Of a stretch of DNA of 64,000 bases, positions 31,480-42,225 are shown piece by piece. This DNA is from Vanessa cardui (Eukaryota > Arthropoda > Insecta > Lepidoptera > Nymphalidae): assembly GCF_905220365.1 (NCBI RefSeq), contig NC_061132.1, forward strand, positions 3,658,001 to 3,722,000, written 5' to 3'. Numbering within the stretch: the first letter of the stretch is position 1; the number at the start of each line of letters is the position of its first letter. Under the pieces are notes generated by a model. That model did not search any database and was not told where the DNA came from. It saw only the letters and a list, made by a program, of their open reading frames with translations. Made by a program: the position numbers and the translations under genes.

Positions 31480-34271
31480 TGGATACACTGACTAGGAATG
31501 TGAAAATAACAACATTTAATTGTAAAAATATTGTTCGTTCAGCTGGCTGCGTGCAGAAATTATGTGATGAATGTGATGTAATGGCTTTACAAGAAACTTG
31601 GCTACTTCCCCATGATGTGTCTTACTTAGGGAGCCTGCATACTGACTTTGCATATACGGGCAAGTCAGCCGTCGACACGTCTGCGGGGTGCTTAGTCGGT
31701 AGGCCGTACGGCGGAGTGGCGCTACTGTGGCGGAAGAGTGTATTTCAAACGGTTACAGTCGTACCTTGTAACAGTGATCGCTTAGTTGCTATCAAAATTG
31801 AATATCTGGATCGTTCGCTATTAGTTTTCTCCGTGTATATGCCTACGGACTCTGTGGACAATTTAAGTGAATTTAGTTGTTGTCTTAGTGAAATAATAGC
31901 TATATGTGAAAATGTTGGTACGGAATCTGTGTTCATACTGGGCGATTTCAATGCACATCCCGGTGAACGCTTTGCACGTGAGCTATTATCTGTGTGTGCC
32001 GAGCAACATTGGTCATGTGTAGACATCGAGTTATTGCCACGGGATACGTATACTTTTAGTAGTACTGCAAACGGTGCTCTTCGCTGGTTAGACCATTGTG
32101 TGGTGAGTAGTGCGGCGAGACAATTAATTGTAAAAGCGTCAGTAATGTATGATGTGTATGCGTCTGATCACATTCCTGTAACTATAGAATGTAATTTAAA
32201 CTTAATTACGCCCAGATTGAGGTCGATAACTTACAAATATAATAAAGTTATTTGGGGTGACAGAAATAGTAATAAAATTATTGAATATACGAACTATTGT
32301 CATTGTAAATTAGAAAGTTTGAACTTTCCTATAGAAATTAGTAAGTGTGAACTTAGTGCATGTTCTGATGCCTCCCATTGCGCACTATTGAGCCAGATGT
32401 ATGCCAATTTGATTAATATATTTACAGAAGGTGCTAAGATTACCTATGTCGGTTGTACGAAAACACTGAATAAAAGAAAGCATGTGCCAGGCTGGAATAA
32501 ATATGTACGTGGCGCTCATGAGGAGGCTCGACTATGGTATCAGATGTGGCTGTTATATAATAAACCTAAAAGCGGATATACATATGAGAACATGTGTAAA
32601 TATCGAAATAATTTTAAGAACCAACTTAAATATTGTATAGACAATGAACAACAAATAAAAATGGATATACTAGCCAAGAATCACTCAAATAAAGAGTTTA
32701 GATCATTTTGGAAGTCCACGAACAGCCTTAGTCCAAAGTTGAGCCGCCCTGTGAGCGTAGCGGGAGTCTCAGGTTCAATAAACATAGCCAATATATTTAA
32801 ACGACATTTTAAAGTCGACTCACCCCTCGGGAAATCGGCTCAGTTGTTTGATGCAGGGGCTGTGTTAGGTGACAGTACCGTCAAATTCACCGAAAAGGAG
32901 ATTGCGACAGTAATATCGAAAATGAAAAGAGGTAAGTCACCTGGCCATGATGGTCTTAGCATCGAGCACTTAAAATACGCAGGTATACATCTACCGCGGG
33001 TGTTGGCTATGTTTTTCAACCTTTGCTTGAGTCACTGCTATTTGCCAGATGACCTCATGTACACGATGGTTATACCAATAGTCAAAAACAAAACTGGGGA
33101 TGTTTCGGACATTTCCAATTACAGGCCAATATCGCTGGCGACTATTGTAGCCAAGGTGCTGGACAGTCTGCTTGATAAACAACTTATGAAACATACTGAG
33201 ATTCACGATAATCAATTTGGTTTTAAGCCGGGACTATCAACGGAGAGTGCAATATTATGTCTCAAACAGACTGTCCAGTATTATACGGATAGAAAGACGC
33301 CTGTCTTTGCCTGTTTTCTGGATTTGTCCAAAGCCTTTGATTTGGTTAATTATAATGTCCTATGGCAAAAGCTGCATAGAGAAACCAGTTTACCGGCTGA
33401 CTTAATACGAATTTTTGGCTATTGGTATAATCATCAACATAACAGTGTGAAGTGGGAGGAATCATTTTCCGATGTATACCGGTTGGAGTGCGGGGTGAGG
33501 CAGGGAGGCTTAAGCTCACCTCGGCTTTTTAACCTTTACATGAATCAGCTGATCGATGGGCTTAGTAAAAGTAGTGTTGGATGTCATATTGACGGAGTGT
33601 GCGTTAACAACATCAGCTACGCGGATGACATGGTGTTGCTGAGCCCATCGATCGGTGCCATTAGGCAGCTATTGAAAATGTGTGAACTCTATGCGGAAGC
33701 CCATGGACTCAAGTACAATGCCAAAAAAAGCGAAGTTTTGGTTTTTAAATCAGGTGCCAAAGGGTACTGCACTATACCTACGATATCCCTCTGTGGATCA
33801 CCCCTACGTAGGGTGACCAGCTTTAAGTACCTGGGTCACTGGGTAACCCAGGATTTAAGAGACAATGCTGACATAGATAGGGAGCGAAGGTCGCTATCGG
33901 TTCGCTGTAATATGCTGGCTCGCAGGTTTGCTCGATGTACGGAGGCTGTCAAAGTGACTTTATTCAAGGCATATTGTCAGTCTTTTTACACATGTAGCCT
34001 GTGGGTCAGGTATGGCATGCGGGCATATAGCGACCTTCGTGTACAGTATAACAACGCGCTCAGGATGTTGTTGGGGCTGCCGTGGCGCTACAGTGCTTCC
34101 AACATGTTCGCGGAATGGCGCATTGATGGCTTTAAAGCCATAATGCGTAAGAGGTGCGCGTCGTTGCTTTCGCGTGTCCGCGGCAGCAACAATAATATTC
34201 TGAGTGTATTCGCTGATAGATGGGAGTGTCCAATGCTGCGTCATTGGATTAAAATCCATATTGAATATTAA
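31476..34271 (+). CDS. LINE ORF2: AP endonuclease and reverse transcriptase
   Basis: 931 codons, uninterrupted. The endonuclease occupies about residues 10-240, with LQETWL (E40), VYMPT near 120, ILGDFNAHPG near 154-163 and SDHIPV (D231, H232). The RT follows: NYRPISLATIVAKVL near 548, CFLDLSKAFDLVNYNVL near 613-629 and VRQGGLSSPRLFNLYMNQLI near 674-693. The catalytic box ISYADDMVLL is near 713-722. The C-terminus is a helical thumb without an obvious zinc finger. All expected catalytic positions are present, so it could encode active enzyme. It starts by overlapping the ORF1 stop (ATGA), which suggests stop-restart translation. Confidence 0.92.
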   Translation: MMDTLTRNVKITTFNCKNIVRSAGCVQKLCDECDVMALQETWLLPHDVSYLGSLHTDFAYTGKSAVDTSAGCLVGRPYGGVALLWRKSVFQTVTVVPCNSDRLVAIKIEYLDRSLLVFSVYMPTDSVDNLSEFSCCLSEIIAICENVGTESVFILGDFNAHPGERFARELLSVCAEQHWSCVDIELLPRDTYTFSSTANGALRWLDHCVVSSAARQLIVKASVMYDVYASDHIPVTIECNLNLITPRLRSITYKYNKVIWGDRNSNKIIEYTNYCHCKLESLNFPIEISKCELSACSDASHCALLSQMYANLINIFTEGAKITYVGCTKTLNKRKHVPGWNKYVRGAHEEARLWYQMWLLYNKPKSGYTYENMCKYRNNFKNQLKYCIDNEQQIKMDILAKNHSNKEFRSFWKSTNSLSPKLSRPVSVAGVSGSINIANIFKRHFKVDSPLGKSAQLFDAGAVLGDSTVKFTEKEIATVISKMKRGKSPGHDGLSIEHLKYAGIHLPRVLAMFFNLCLSHCYLPDDLMYTMVIPIVKNKTGDVSDISNYRPISLATIVAKVLDSLLDKQLMKHTEIHDNQFGFKPGLSTESAILCLKQTVQYYTDRKTPVFACFLDLSKAFDLVNYNVLWQKLHRETSLPADLIRIFGYWYNHQHNSVKWEESFSDVYRLECGVRQGGLSSPRLFNLYMNQLIDGLSKSSVGCHIDGVCVNNISYADDMVLLSPSIGAIRQLLKMCELYAEAHGLKYNAKKSEVLVFKSGAKGYCTIPTISLCGSPLRRVTSFKYLGHWVTQDLRDNADIDRERRSLSVRCNMLARRFARCTEAVKVTLFKAYCQSFYTCSLWVRYGMRAYSDLRVQYNNALRMLLGLPWRYSASNMFAEWRIDGFKAIMRKRCASLLSRVRGSNNNILSVFADRWECPMLRHWIKIHIEY

Positions 34272-34384
34272 AAATAAATAAATGTAACTGTGATGTAATT
34301 CTCTACTAACACTAGTTTTAAGAACATTGTTACTAACACTATATGGGCGTAGCCTGAAATAAATGATTATTATTATTATTATTA
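34272..34384 (+). other. LINE 3' untranslated region and (ATT)n tail
   Basis: About 95 bases containing two CTAACACTA blocks, then GGGCGTAGCCTGAAATAAAT and a run of ATT units instead of poly-A. Tails of short tandem units are usual in several LINE clades. It joins TTAAC of piggyBac. Confidence 0.75.
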
Positions 34385-34565
34385 TTAACTCACAAACATC
34401 AATTTCAGAGTCCGATTGATACTCACCATCAATGACGTGGTCTAATGGTACATCTTCTACGTCACTGCAATCTTCATTTGGTATTTCCGGCACGTCCCTT
34501 TGATCCTCTGAATCTGAATCACACTCCTCCAACCATCTACTGATATTTTGATCGCGTACAGACAT
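34385..34565 (-). pseudogene. piggyBac transposase N-terminal part
   Basis: From the ATG at 34565 the minus strand reads MSVRDQNISRWLEECDSDSE, then SDVEDVPLDHVIDGEYQSDS, ending SEIDVCEL at the LINE junction. Acidic, serine-rich N-termini are usual in piggyBac transposases. A TTTTTTAG just upstream of the ATG resembles a splice acceptor, which could mark a 5' untranslated intron. Confidence 0.8.
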
Positions 34566-34617
34566 AATAAACCTAAAAAACAACAAAAAAATGTTAACAC
34601 AAATAGTAACGTAACAT

Positions 34618-34640
34618 CCTAACGTCGGTCACCATGACCG
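34618..34640. promoter_or_regulatory. Subterminal repeat of piggyBac, right (candidate transposase site)
   Basis: CCTAACGTCGGTCACCATGA then CCG shares 21 of 23 bases with the left subterminal copy and has the same orientation. It is about 190 bp inside the right end. Functional role inferred. Confidence 0.45.
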
Positions 34641-34828
34641 CAAACGAAATATATTTACCTGAATTTTTTCACTGCGCGCACGTGTTGCTTCGTCGAGCGC
34701 AGGGCGCAAACTGGAGAGGGAGGGGAAAAAGTACATGAAGTCACAGGCGTGTGGGCCGCGTAGAAACGGAATTATTTGAAAAAATATATCGCTTGGAGTC
34801 ACTTTGACCGACGCTAGGTGGTTAAGGG

Positions 34829-34832
34829 TTAA
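34829..34832. repeat. TTAA target duplication, right
   Basis: TTAA directly follows the terminal GGTTAAGGG and continues into AAACAAATGAATATGCACG, the foldback arm sequence seen intact at about 174-200. Confidence 0.9.
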
Positions 34833-35721
34833 AACAAATGAATATGCACGAAAAAGTAATAAAAATAATTGCGTATTCAACATATTTTTTAGAGTCTTCC
34901 TAAGTTAAATGAAATGAAAAATATTAGACTACTTAAAAGTCGATTAACGATTATATCATGTAGTTATAGTTATTGGTATATTTGGAGCCGGTGTCAGCCA
35001 CGGTGCCCTTGCCCCAACAATCAAAAGAAAGAAGCGATACGAGCCCCTTGATTGATCCAGTATATTATTGTGTAAAAGGTAATTTGTAAAAAACATATTT
35101 GTCAAAGTATTCTCGTATTGTTTTTTGATAGATATACTGTAGGGTTTTATTGGCTGACACCGACTCCAAATATAACAATAATTATAACTACATGATATAA
35201 TCGTTAATCGACTTTTAAGTAGTCTAATATTTTTCATTTCATTTAACTTAGGAAGACTCTAAAAAATATGTTGAATACGCAATTATTTTTATTACTTTTT
35301 CGTGCATATTCATTTGTTTTAATATAGTGTTTTGTTTAAAGTCGGTTTTTCTTTTTGTTAAAATTTTATTTATTTTTTGATTTTAAGTGAAGCTGATGTT
35401 GACTAACTAATTTTTTTTAATATGGATAGATTAAGCGTTCCGTTTATATGAGTCAGAAACTACTTCGAGGACAATTTCAAAGGAAACTTGCGAATAAAGC
35501 AAAAATAGACTTTCGAAAATGCGGATTTAATACGTCACGCGGCGTAAACTACAAGGATCCCTCGAAAGAGCTGTAATCGAACTCAGCAAAAAAACTTTGA
35601 AAAAGACCAACTATATTTCGTACATCATATGACATCACATCACATACACAAAATTTGATTAAAGATAGTAAGAAATTCTGCCCCATATCGCACCCTAACT
35701 GCGAGCCGTATAGGAGTTCCA

Positions 35722-35973
35722 TCACTACATAGTATAAAACAAAGTCGCTTTCTCTGTCCCTATATCTTTAAATCTACACAACGGATTTTGATGCGGTCTT
35801 TTTTAAAAGATAGTGTGATTCAAGGGGAAGGTTTGTGTATATAAAACATGAACAATATAGTAAAGAAACACTGATAATTTTAGAAGTTTGCGATGTGATG
35901 TCGTAAATAAACAAATTCTGTAGTATATTTAGTATCAGTATTGCACCCGTGCGAAGCCGGGGTGGGTAGCTAG
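35722..35973 (+). mobile_element. Non-autonomous Helitron in composite copy 2
   Basis: 252 bp, TCACTACATAGTATAAAACA to the CTAG terminus, at the same site as in copy 1. It differs from copy 1 by only a few substitutions or short gaps. Confidence 0.83.
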
Positions 35974-36412
35974 TTGATTATAATATTCGACAATGATAAT
36001 TACATCAACATAACCACATTACGGAAGGTGACTCAAATATCCAAATAACCTATAAATAAAAGATTCGACCGAGTATCGCTAACGTGCTCCTCAGAATTGT
36101 TCCGTTCCCTTCCGTTCCGTTACTTTGTCATGGATCCTGTGCTCAGAACCTTACCAAACTTTCACCAAATTACCCTTGAAGTATATATTTTATAATAAAA
36201 AAAGAATTATCAAAATTGGTTAACGTGATTTTCAGTTATTCACCTATTTGTCGCGCATATACATAATGCAAATTTAAGACTTATGTCGTTTTCACATGGA
36301 TACCATAATCGGAAAAAAAAATAAAAAAATGGGACCCCACGGGAAGCACTACCTTTCAAACAAAAAAAAAATTATCAAAATCGGTCCACCCAGTGAAAAG
36401 TTATGAGGTAAG

Positions 36413-36445
<33 letters not shown>

Positions 36446-36490
36446 CAGACGAATTGATAACCTCCTCCTTTTGGAAGTCGGTTGAAAATA

Positions 36491-39309
36491 TAACTATCCT
36501 TTAAAAAAAAAAATGTTTGGATGCCAAATTTTCATAAAGTTATAAAAATGTATACTAAATCCCACGAAGTTCCAAAGTTGACGCAAAAATAAATATGTAA
36601 AAATTACATACCGAAATCCAGAAGTTAAATAAATATTATAAAGATTTCACTTCCTTTACGGTTTCTAAAATTTAATCTCCAGGAAAGCTTCCATCCAAAA
36701 CTTCTATCCAAAGTTATAAAGTTCATAAGTTCTTCGAAAAGCGTTGAAAATACTCCACTTGAAGATACGGCGAAAGAAAATAATTCCGAGGAATAATACA
36801 GTTGTAGAAAATAACTGTAGAAAATAATTGTAGAAATATACCCATTTAAATTAACTGGTGAAAATAATTGATGAAAATAACCATTGAAAATAACTGCAAA
36901 AGAGAAACAATTCTAATCCCTAAAAACCTAACACGAATTTCGAAAATCTATAGTTTCACTTTAATAATCCAAACAACTTACCGGGTCAATCCCGGTTATT
37001 TTCCAAAAATAACAAAATGCATCATGGGAAATATTCTAAAAATTCCCTGTAAAGAACCACAATCGTTGTTACGAAACCGAACAATTGAAATAAATTCAAA
37101 TTTTGAAGAAGGTTTTTCGACTTACCACGAGGCGACAAATATCCAAATTAATTTTTGTAATCCGACATGGATTTACTTCCAATTCTTTAAATTAAGACAT
37201 ATCGTGCCTTAAAACTTCAATTTTCAACAATATTCAATAATTTTAAACCAAATAAAAGTTACAAAAACTTTAAAAATAATTTAGCGTCACATTTCGACTT
37301 AAAAGGCGGAAGGAAAGTGAGGTCTAAGACAAATGTCAAAGATCATCTCAAAGATAATATAAAGATAATAAATCACAATTAGGTCAGGAACGCATAATGC
37401 ATAAAAAGTGCATTTTTATTTTAAATGTCAAATTTAGCGGTATTTTTAAATTACGCATAAACATAACCTTAGAAATGGTTGTCAAAGTCAAATAACAGAT
37501 GACATCCGATACCCTATGTTAGAAATTTAATATTTTTTGACGAAATTATTTAAAAATGGATGAAACATGTAACGTGCGCCACAATTACGTTACAAATTAT
37601 TATTTGTTTTATTATTTAAAACTACATTTATTACTATATTTTCACTAAGAATCTTCAAGTTAGAGGTAGAGATGTAGCCTTACGATGGAAAATACAGCAT
37701 TAATGTATTTGCATATCTATATTTATTATAGTATCCAGGTTTGTATTTCTTCTATGAAACTGTAATCGCAAACAGTATTTTTTTAGAATCGAATAATATA
37801 AATATAATTTGGTCCATATACATAATGACAATGAGATATAATTGCCATTAAATATATACACCAAATTATATATGATTATTATTAAATAATGAAATAAACA
37901 AATCATTTAGATATTATCAATATAATAAAATAATTGAAACATAAAACTATAAACAGGAAATGAAAGTAAAAGTTTATAAATAGATAATGTCTTTGCAAAT
38001 TCAGTTTACTTATAAATAGTTAGTAATAGTTGTTCTAAATATGTATAAGTATGTTAACGTAAAATTGTAAGAAAAATTCAACTAAAAATACTTGAAGGTA
38101 ATGTTACTCACAATTAAACTCAAATTTCTTTAATTATAAACGATATTAATTGTTTATACTTGTTTTAAACTACAATTCTTACTTACAGTCCTTGCAATTA
38201 TATCGTATACTTAGTGTAATAATAACTTTATGTTTACGTACCTCTTGGAAATTAAATATAATAATTTTAAGCTTCGATAAATACATCTTTAAGTAAACCA
38301 TGTCTCAATGATATTTTTTTCCCTTTTAACACTTACAAATTAAGTAAATTACAGTTTTATTAATTTTAATAATATAAACATTGTAAAATAAGAAAATATA
38401 ACCTTTAAACTTTTAAAAACATTAGACAATACATTGCGACTTGCGAGAAATGTCAAATATAATAAACAATTAAAAATGGCCGAATATATTTTTCTCACTT
38501 TTTTTAGCGTGTGTAAGTGAGATGGATATACAATCTATTTCGATTCATATTACGTTTATCGGTTATACGCAAACGTATAATATTAATATATTTTTGTAAT
38601 AATAATATAAACGTTTTCTAGTATGGTATGATATGTGTAGTATTTAAATTCCACATATAGATATCATAAGTGCCGATTCTTAAATATTTTTTAAAACAGT
38701 TATTTAAGTTAGTGTTCCTAAAAGAATCAAAAGTGAAAAAAATTAAAAAAGTGATAATATTTTACCAGTTTCAGATTTTTTCCTTTGTATACAACTGATC
38801 ATCTACCTGTATGCCAAATTTGAACGTTCTAGGACACCTGGAAGTGGGAAATAGTTTTGATCTATAGGTCAGTCAGTGATAAAATTGACGATTTTTGGAC
38901 ATTAATATCTAAATAACCGTTTGAGATGTGTTTATGAAATTTGGAGCACATATGTATCTCGCAAGTCTTAATATATTTGCCAAATTTGACAAATTTATGT
39001 CAAACAGTTTTTGAGTTATGAAAGGGTCAAAAGTGGCTCCAAATGGTTCGTGTAAAATTACACACGGTGCTACTCGCCAGTTCTGTTACCTGAACTTGGC
39101 TGACACGCTACCGCGTGTCTAGATCTTTATCTTCAGACATTGTATCATATTTATATCGATTATGATTGAGTCAGTATAATCCTTAAAATTTTTGGATTTT
39201 ATTCAAACTATGTTGATAACAATATATCATATCATATTTTATCTTTGTATGTCATCAAAAGATACACCAAAAAATCGAATTACTTCAATTATAAAAATCT
39301 TATTGTTTA
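36491..39309. other. Unannotated AT-rich DNA
   Basis: 36530-37260 has a distinctive purine-rich style with many GAAAATAA(C/T)TG phrases (about 36780-36895). The long open frame at 36868-37212 follows from that composition and shows no domain. 38770-39130 has phrases such as CAAACAGTTTTTGAGTTATGAAAGG, typical of an old dispersed repeat. No gene recognised. Confidence 0.3.
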
Positions 39310-42208
39310 CTAGCTATACCCGCCCGCTTCGCTGGGCATTAGTCGTAGAAAAATATTATTTTTATTATTAATATTAATTTTTCATTTTGTAATTAATTAC
39401 CGATACAATGTACAAATAATCAAGAAATATTCGTCAATGATGTTCTCGATAGGCTGCAGATTGGTCATAACACCCATAAACTTATTAATCAAGATCATAT
39501 CTTCTTTTTTTGAATCCGGAAACAGATATGATTTATGAGAATGTTTTTGTTGGTGTAATCTCGATGTAAAGTTGGTACGATGAAAATTTTAAATAAATTT
39601 CTATAGTCTAGAAAAGTTTGTGTCACACAAAAACGTCCTCCATTATCCGGTTCTATCAAATATCGATGTTATTACATTTACAACCTTGTCATCTGTATGT
39701 ATCTCGTAAATTAGTGTACCCTTTGGCTCGAAGTTTTGATTGGTTGCATCGAATGTAGCTTAATCCTTCGTTCGCGACCATAACGTACATGTCAACAATG
39801 AATTGTTAAAACAGTTGACGACACTTCAGAATATGGTTAGATTAATTATCTCTAATTAAACGATACGCATAAAAATCAAACTCTTCGATGTCACAGAGCC
39901 AGTCGTGAGTTTGATACAGTCCGAGATGATATCCATCTTCTGCTCGCATAATCATAATTGGATAATCGTAATAATTGTCATACGATTGATATTTTTTTGC
40001 GACACCTTGATTGTTTTTGTGTCGCTTAGCGATAACAATACCTCGTTTTGTAATTTCTGTACCGACAATTACAGCTGTGACTTCAGGAGCTATGGAAGCT
40101 TTAATACGCCTTTTATGCTCTGCGTTCTATCTGCATTGATAATTACTTTGAATTATTTGTTGTTTCACTATCTAGAGAAGTTTTAGGCATAATCCTAAAT
40201 TTAGCGATGATTTCTCGATTAGTTGTGGTACTGAACATGTATCAAAGATCAATCTTTTTTTACGTTGTCCGTGAAATAAATGTCCAGAAATTGCAAATTT
40301 TATTTAGATACTGGAAGAAGTGAACCAATCATATGATACACTTTAAACGTAGACGCGAAATGATTGTATTGTACAATATTTGTTACTCCAAAAGATGTAA
40401 TTTAAAAGCATGAATTGTTATTTCTAATATACTGAAGGAAATATTTAGACTCCTTTATAGTTCCCGTAACGTAGGTAAGAAGAGGTTCTGGTGGTTCAAC
40501 CAGTTGTGGTAAATACATTTTGCCAGTGGAGTAGCACTATACCAGCAGTTTATTTTAAACATCATAGCGTGACGATATGGGCATACTATATTCATTGAAC
40601 CAATGATCACATCGGGATTCATCTTGTTACCATAACCTATATAGTAATTGAAGGCTGATTTATTGAGATTGGTTCTAGTTCTTGACTTAGTCTTTTTTCA
40701 ATCATCAATCATTCATCATCCAGTAAGGGCTTGTCAGGTTTATCAGTATCTCTTGATAAAGATGCTTGTTCGAAGATCTGGAACTTGATCATTTCGTTGA
40801 CTAACTGTTTTGGCAGCTCTTAAAGTAGAAATTCGGATTCTATTTGTTTCTAAACGTATTTCTTGTTGGTGTGTTGTTTCCGTAGCTCTTTTGGATGACG
40901 TTACGCATATATTGTTAATATTCCGATCTTTTGTTTCTTCAATGGCTTGGTGGTTTCTATTTATATAAATAAGTTGTTTTTTTTGGTTATGTGTCTTACG
41001 TTTACATTTTATACTAAAAATTCATTGTTATTGGAGTTATGAGTATACTTACCGATTATGATTATTGTTTACTTTCTTATAATCAAAACAGCTAATCACT
41101 TCTTCTCATATATGTAATTTATAATAATTATCTCATTTTAAAATGACAATTATTATTGTTGTGATTATTTTATGTTTATTGGCATATGACGGAAATTAAG
41201 TTAGTTGTTATGCTTTTTGAATAGATTTTCATTTTTTATTTCATATTTTATAATTATCGGCCATCTGTTGGTTATTTTTATTGATACGGATGAAATACTT
41301 ATTTTGTCCATAAAACAATAGATAAACATACCAATTTTCATAATGATCGATCAAATAGTTTCTGAGTTTATCGATGTCACACATGCAAACACATCCTTTT
41401 GGCTATTTATTTATACTTTTGTATGTATTAGATAGCCAATGATTTGCGCAAGTACATGTTTTTGTAAAAATTAAGTCAGTCAAAGAACACATGACGAATT
41501 ACGACAAAAATAAGTATACAGACAGACTCTAGAGATTTATATAATAGTATAGATTTAGTACTCACGTGCGATAGCTTTATTATTAGCGTATTTCATGTAT
41601 AACTTTGGTGTTTCTATACCGATTTCTATGATTTTTTTATGGAATAGTTAATACTGTTAACTATTGTAATGTGGGATGATTGAGAGTGTTATAAACGTAG
41701 GAATAGACAAATATAATCAGAAAGCTTCGAACTACTAAGCTATTGGGAGTGTCACGTGTTATTGTGAGTCAACCATAAAAGATAGACATAGGCTGTCATG
41801 GGATATTTTTTGTATAATTTTAAGGAGAACATTTCCGTAATACATGATTTCTGTGTAGCTTTAACTATTAAGGCTAAACACGCGACGGAAGCTCAAAATA
41901 TGGGGTAATTTTCCCGTTTTTCAGGCATTTCCCTTCAGTGCTCTGCTTCTATGGACTTTAGCGTTATGAAAAGTATACTATAACCAGCTCAGGAGTATGA
42001 AAAATAATTGTACCAAGTTTCGTTAAAATCCGTCGAGTAGTTTTTGTTTCTATAACGGTTATATGGACAGACAGACAGACAGACAAAAATTTTACTGATT
42101 GCATTTTTGCCATCAGTATCGATACCTCTGATCACCCCCTGATAGTTATTTTGTAAAAATATTTCATGTACAGAATTGACTTCCCTACAGATTTATTATA
42201 AGTATAGA
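39310..42208 (-). pseudogene. Decayed Helitron, left inverted copy, with Rep/helicase-protein remnants
   Basis: Read on the minus strand it begins TCTATACTTATAATAAATCT (42208) and ends with a GC hairpin (CCCAGCGAAGCGGGCGGG), then TATAGCTAG (39310). A second TCTATACTA-type start is at 41553, so one Helitron may be nested in the 5' part of another. The interior carries broken pieces of a Helitron Rep-helicase N-terminal region, better preserved in the inverted partner at 43736-46570. Stops and frameshifts are numerous. The plus-strand open frame at 39905-40186 is an antisense shadow. Confidence 0.75.
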
Positions 42209-42225
42209 TGACAACACAATTGCTT

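Larger units (their letters stand above)
30257..34384 (+). mobile_element. Intact two-ORF LINE (Jockey/CR1 group) inside piggyBac
   Basis: It begins AGTTCAGTCTGTGGCGCGCG, has a 65-bp 5' leader with a poly-A run just before ORF1, two open frames, a 90-bp 3' untranslated region and an (ATT)n tail (34367-34386). The leader is short but both ORFs are full, so the copy may be near full length. The apurinic-type endonuclease and RT place it in the Jockey/CR1 group; clade is not decided here. Open frames and a clean duplication indicate recent insertion. Confidence 0.88.
28994..34828 (-). mobile_element. piggyBac-family transposon, internally deleted and split by a LINE
   Basis: The termini are CCCTTGGCCACCTAACGT (left) and, reverse-complemented, CCCTTAACCACCTAGCGT (right), flanked by TTAA. 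Without the LINE it is about 1.7 kb, shorter than a typical full piggyBac of about 2.5 kb. The transposase is on the minus strand: N-terminal segment 34565-34385, then 30256-29899, then after an internal deletion the C-terminal part to 29385. The central part with the first catalytic aspartates is missing, so the copy cannot encode active transposase. It could still move if enzyme were supplied by a relative. Confidence 0.88.
28940..36490 (+). mobile_element. Composite repeat copy 2, carrying a piggyBac insertion
   Basis: This is the same repeat as 119-1814: left foldback arm from 28940, right arm ending about 35373, Helitron at 35722-35973, A-rich tract at 36419-36445, and end GGAAGTCGGTTGAAAATA at about 36490. 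It is split in its left arm by piggyBac (28994-34828). Removing the insert gives a foldback of about 595 bp against 593 bp in copy 1. Confidence 0.85.

Noticed and set aside
33960..34586. 208-codon minus-strand frame as one protein
   Set aside because: Only its first part is piggyBac. The remainder is read through the LINE 3' end in antisense.
36868..37212. 114-codon open frame
   Set aside because: Low-complexity Ile/Asn/Thr composition in AT-rich DNA, with no domain or splice evidence.
39905..40186. Membrane-protein-like frame with an inverted counterpart at 45591-45881
   Set aside because: Both are antisense readings of the same Helitron protein remnant; the sense strand gives the recognised motifs.
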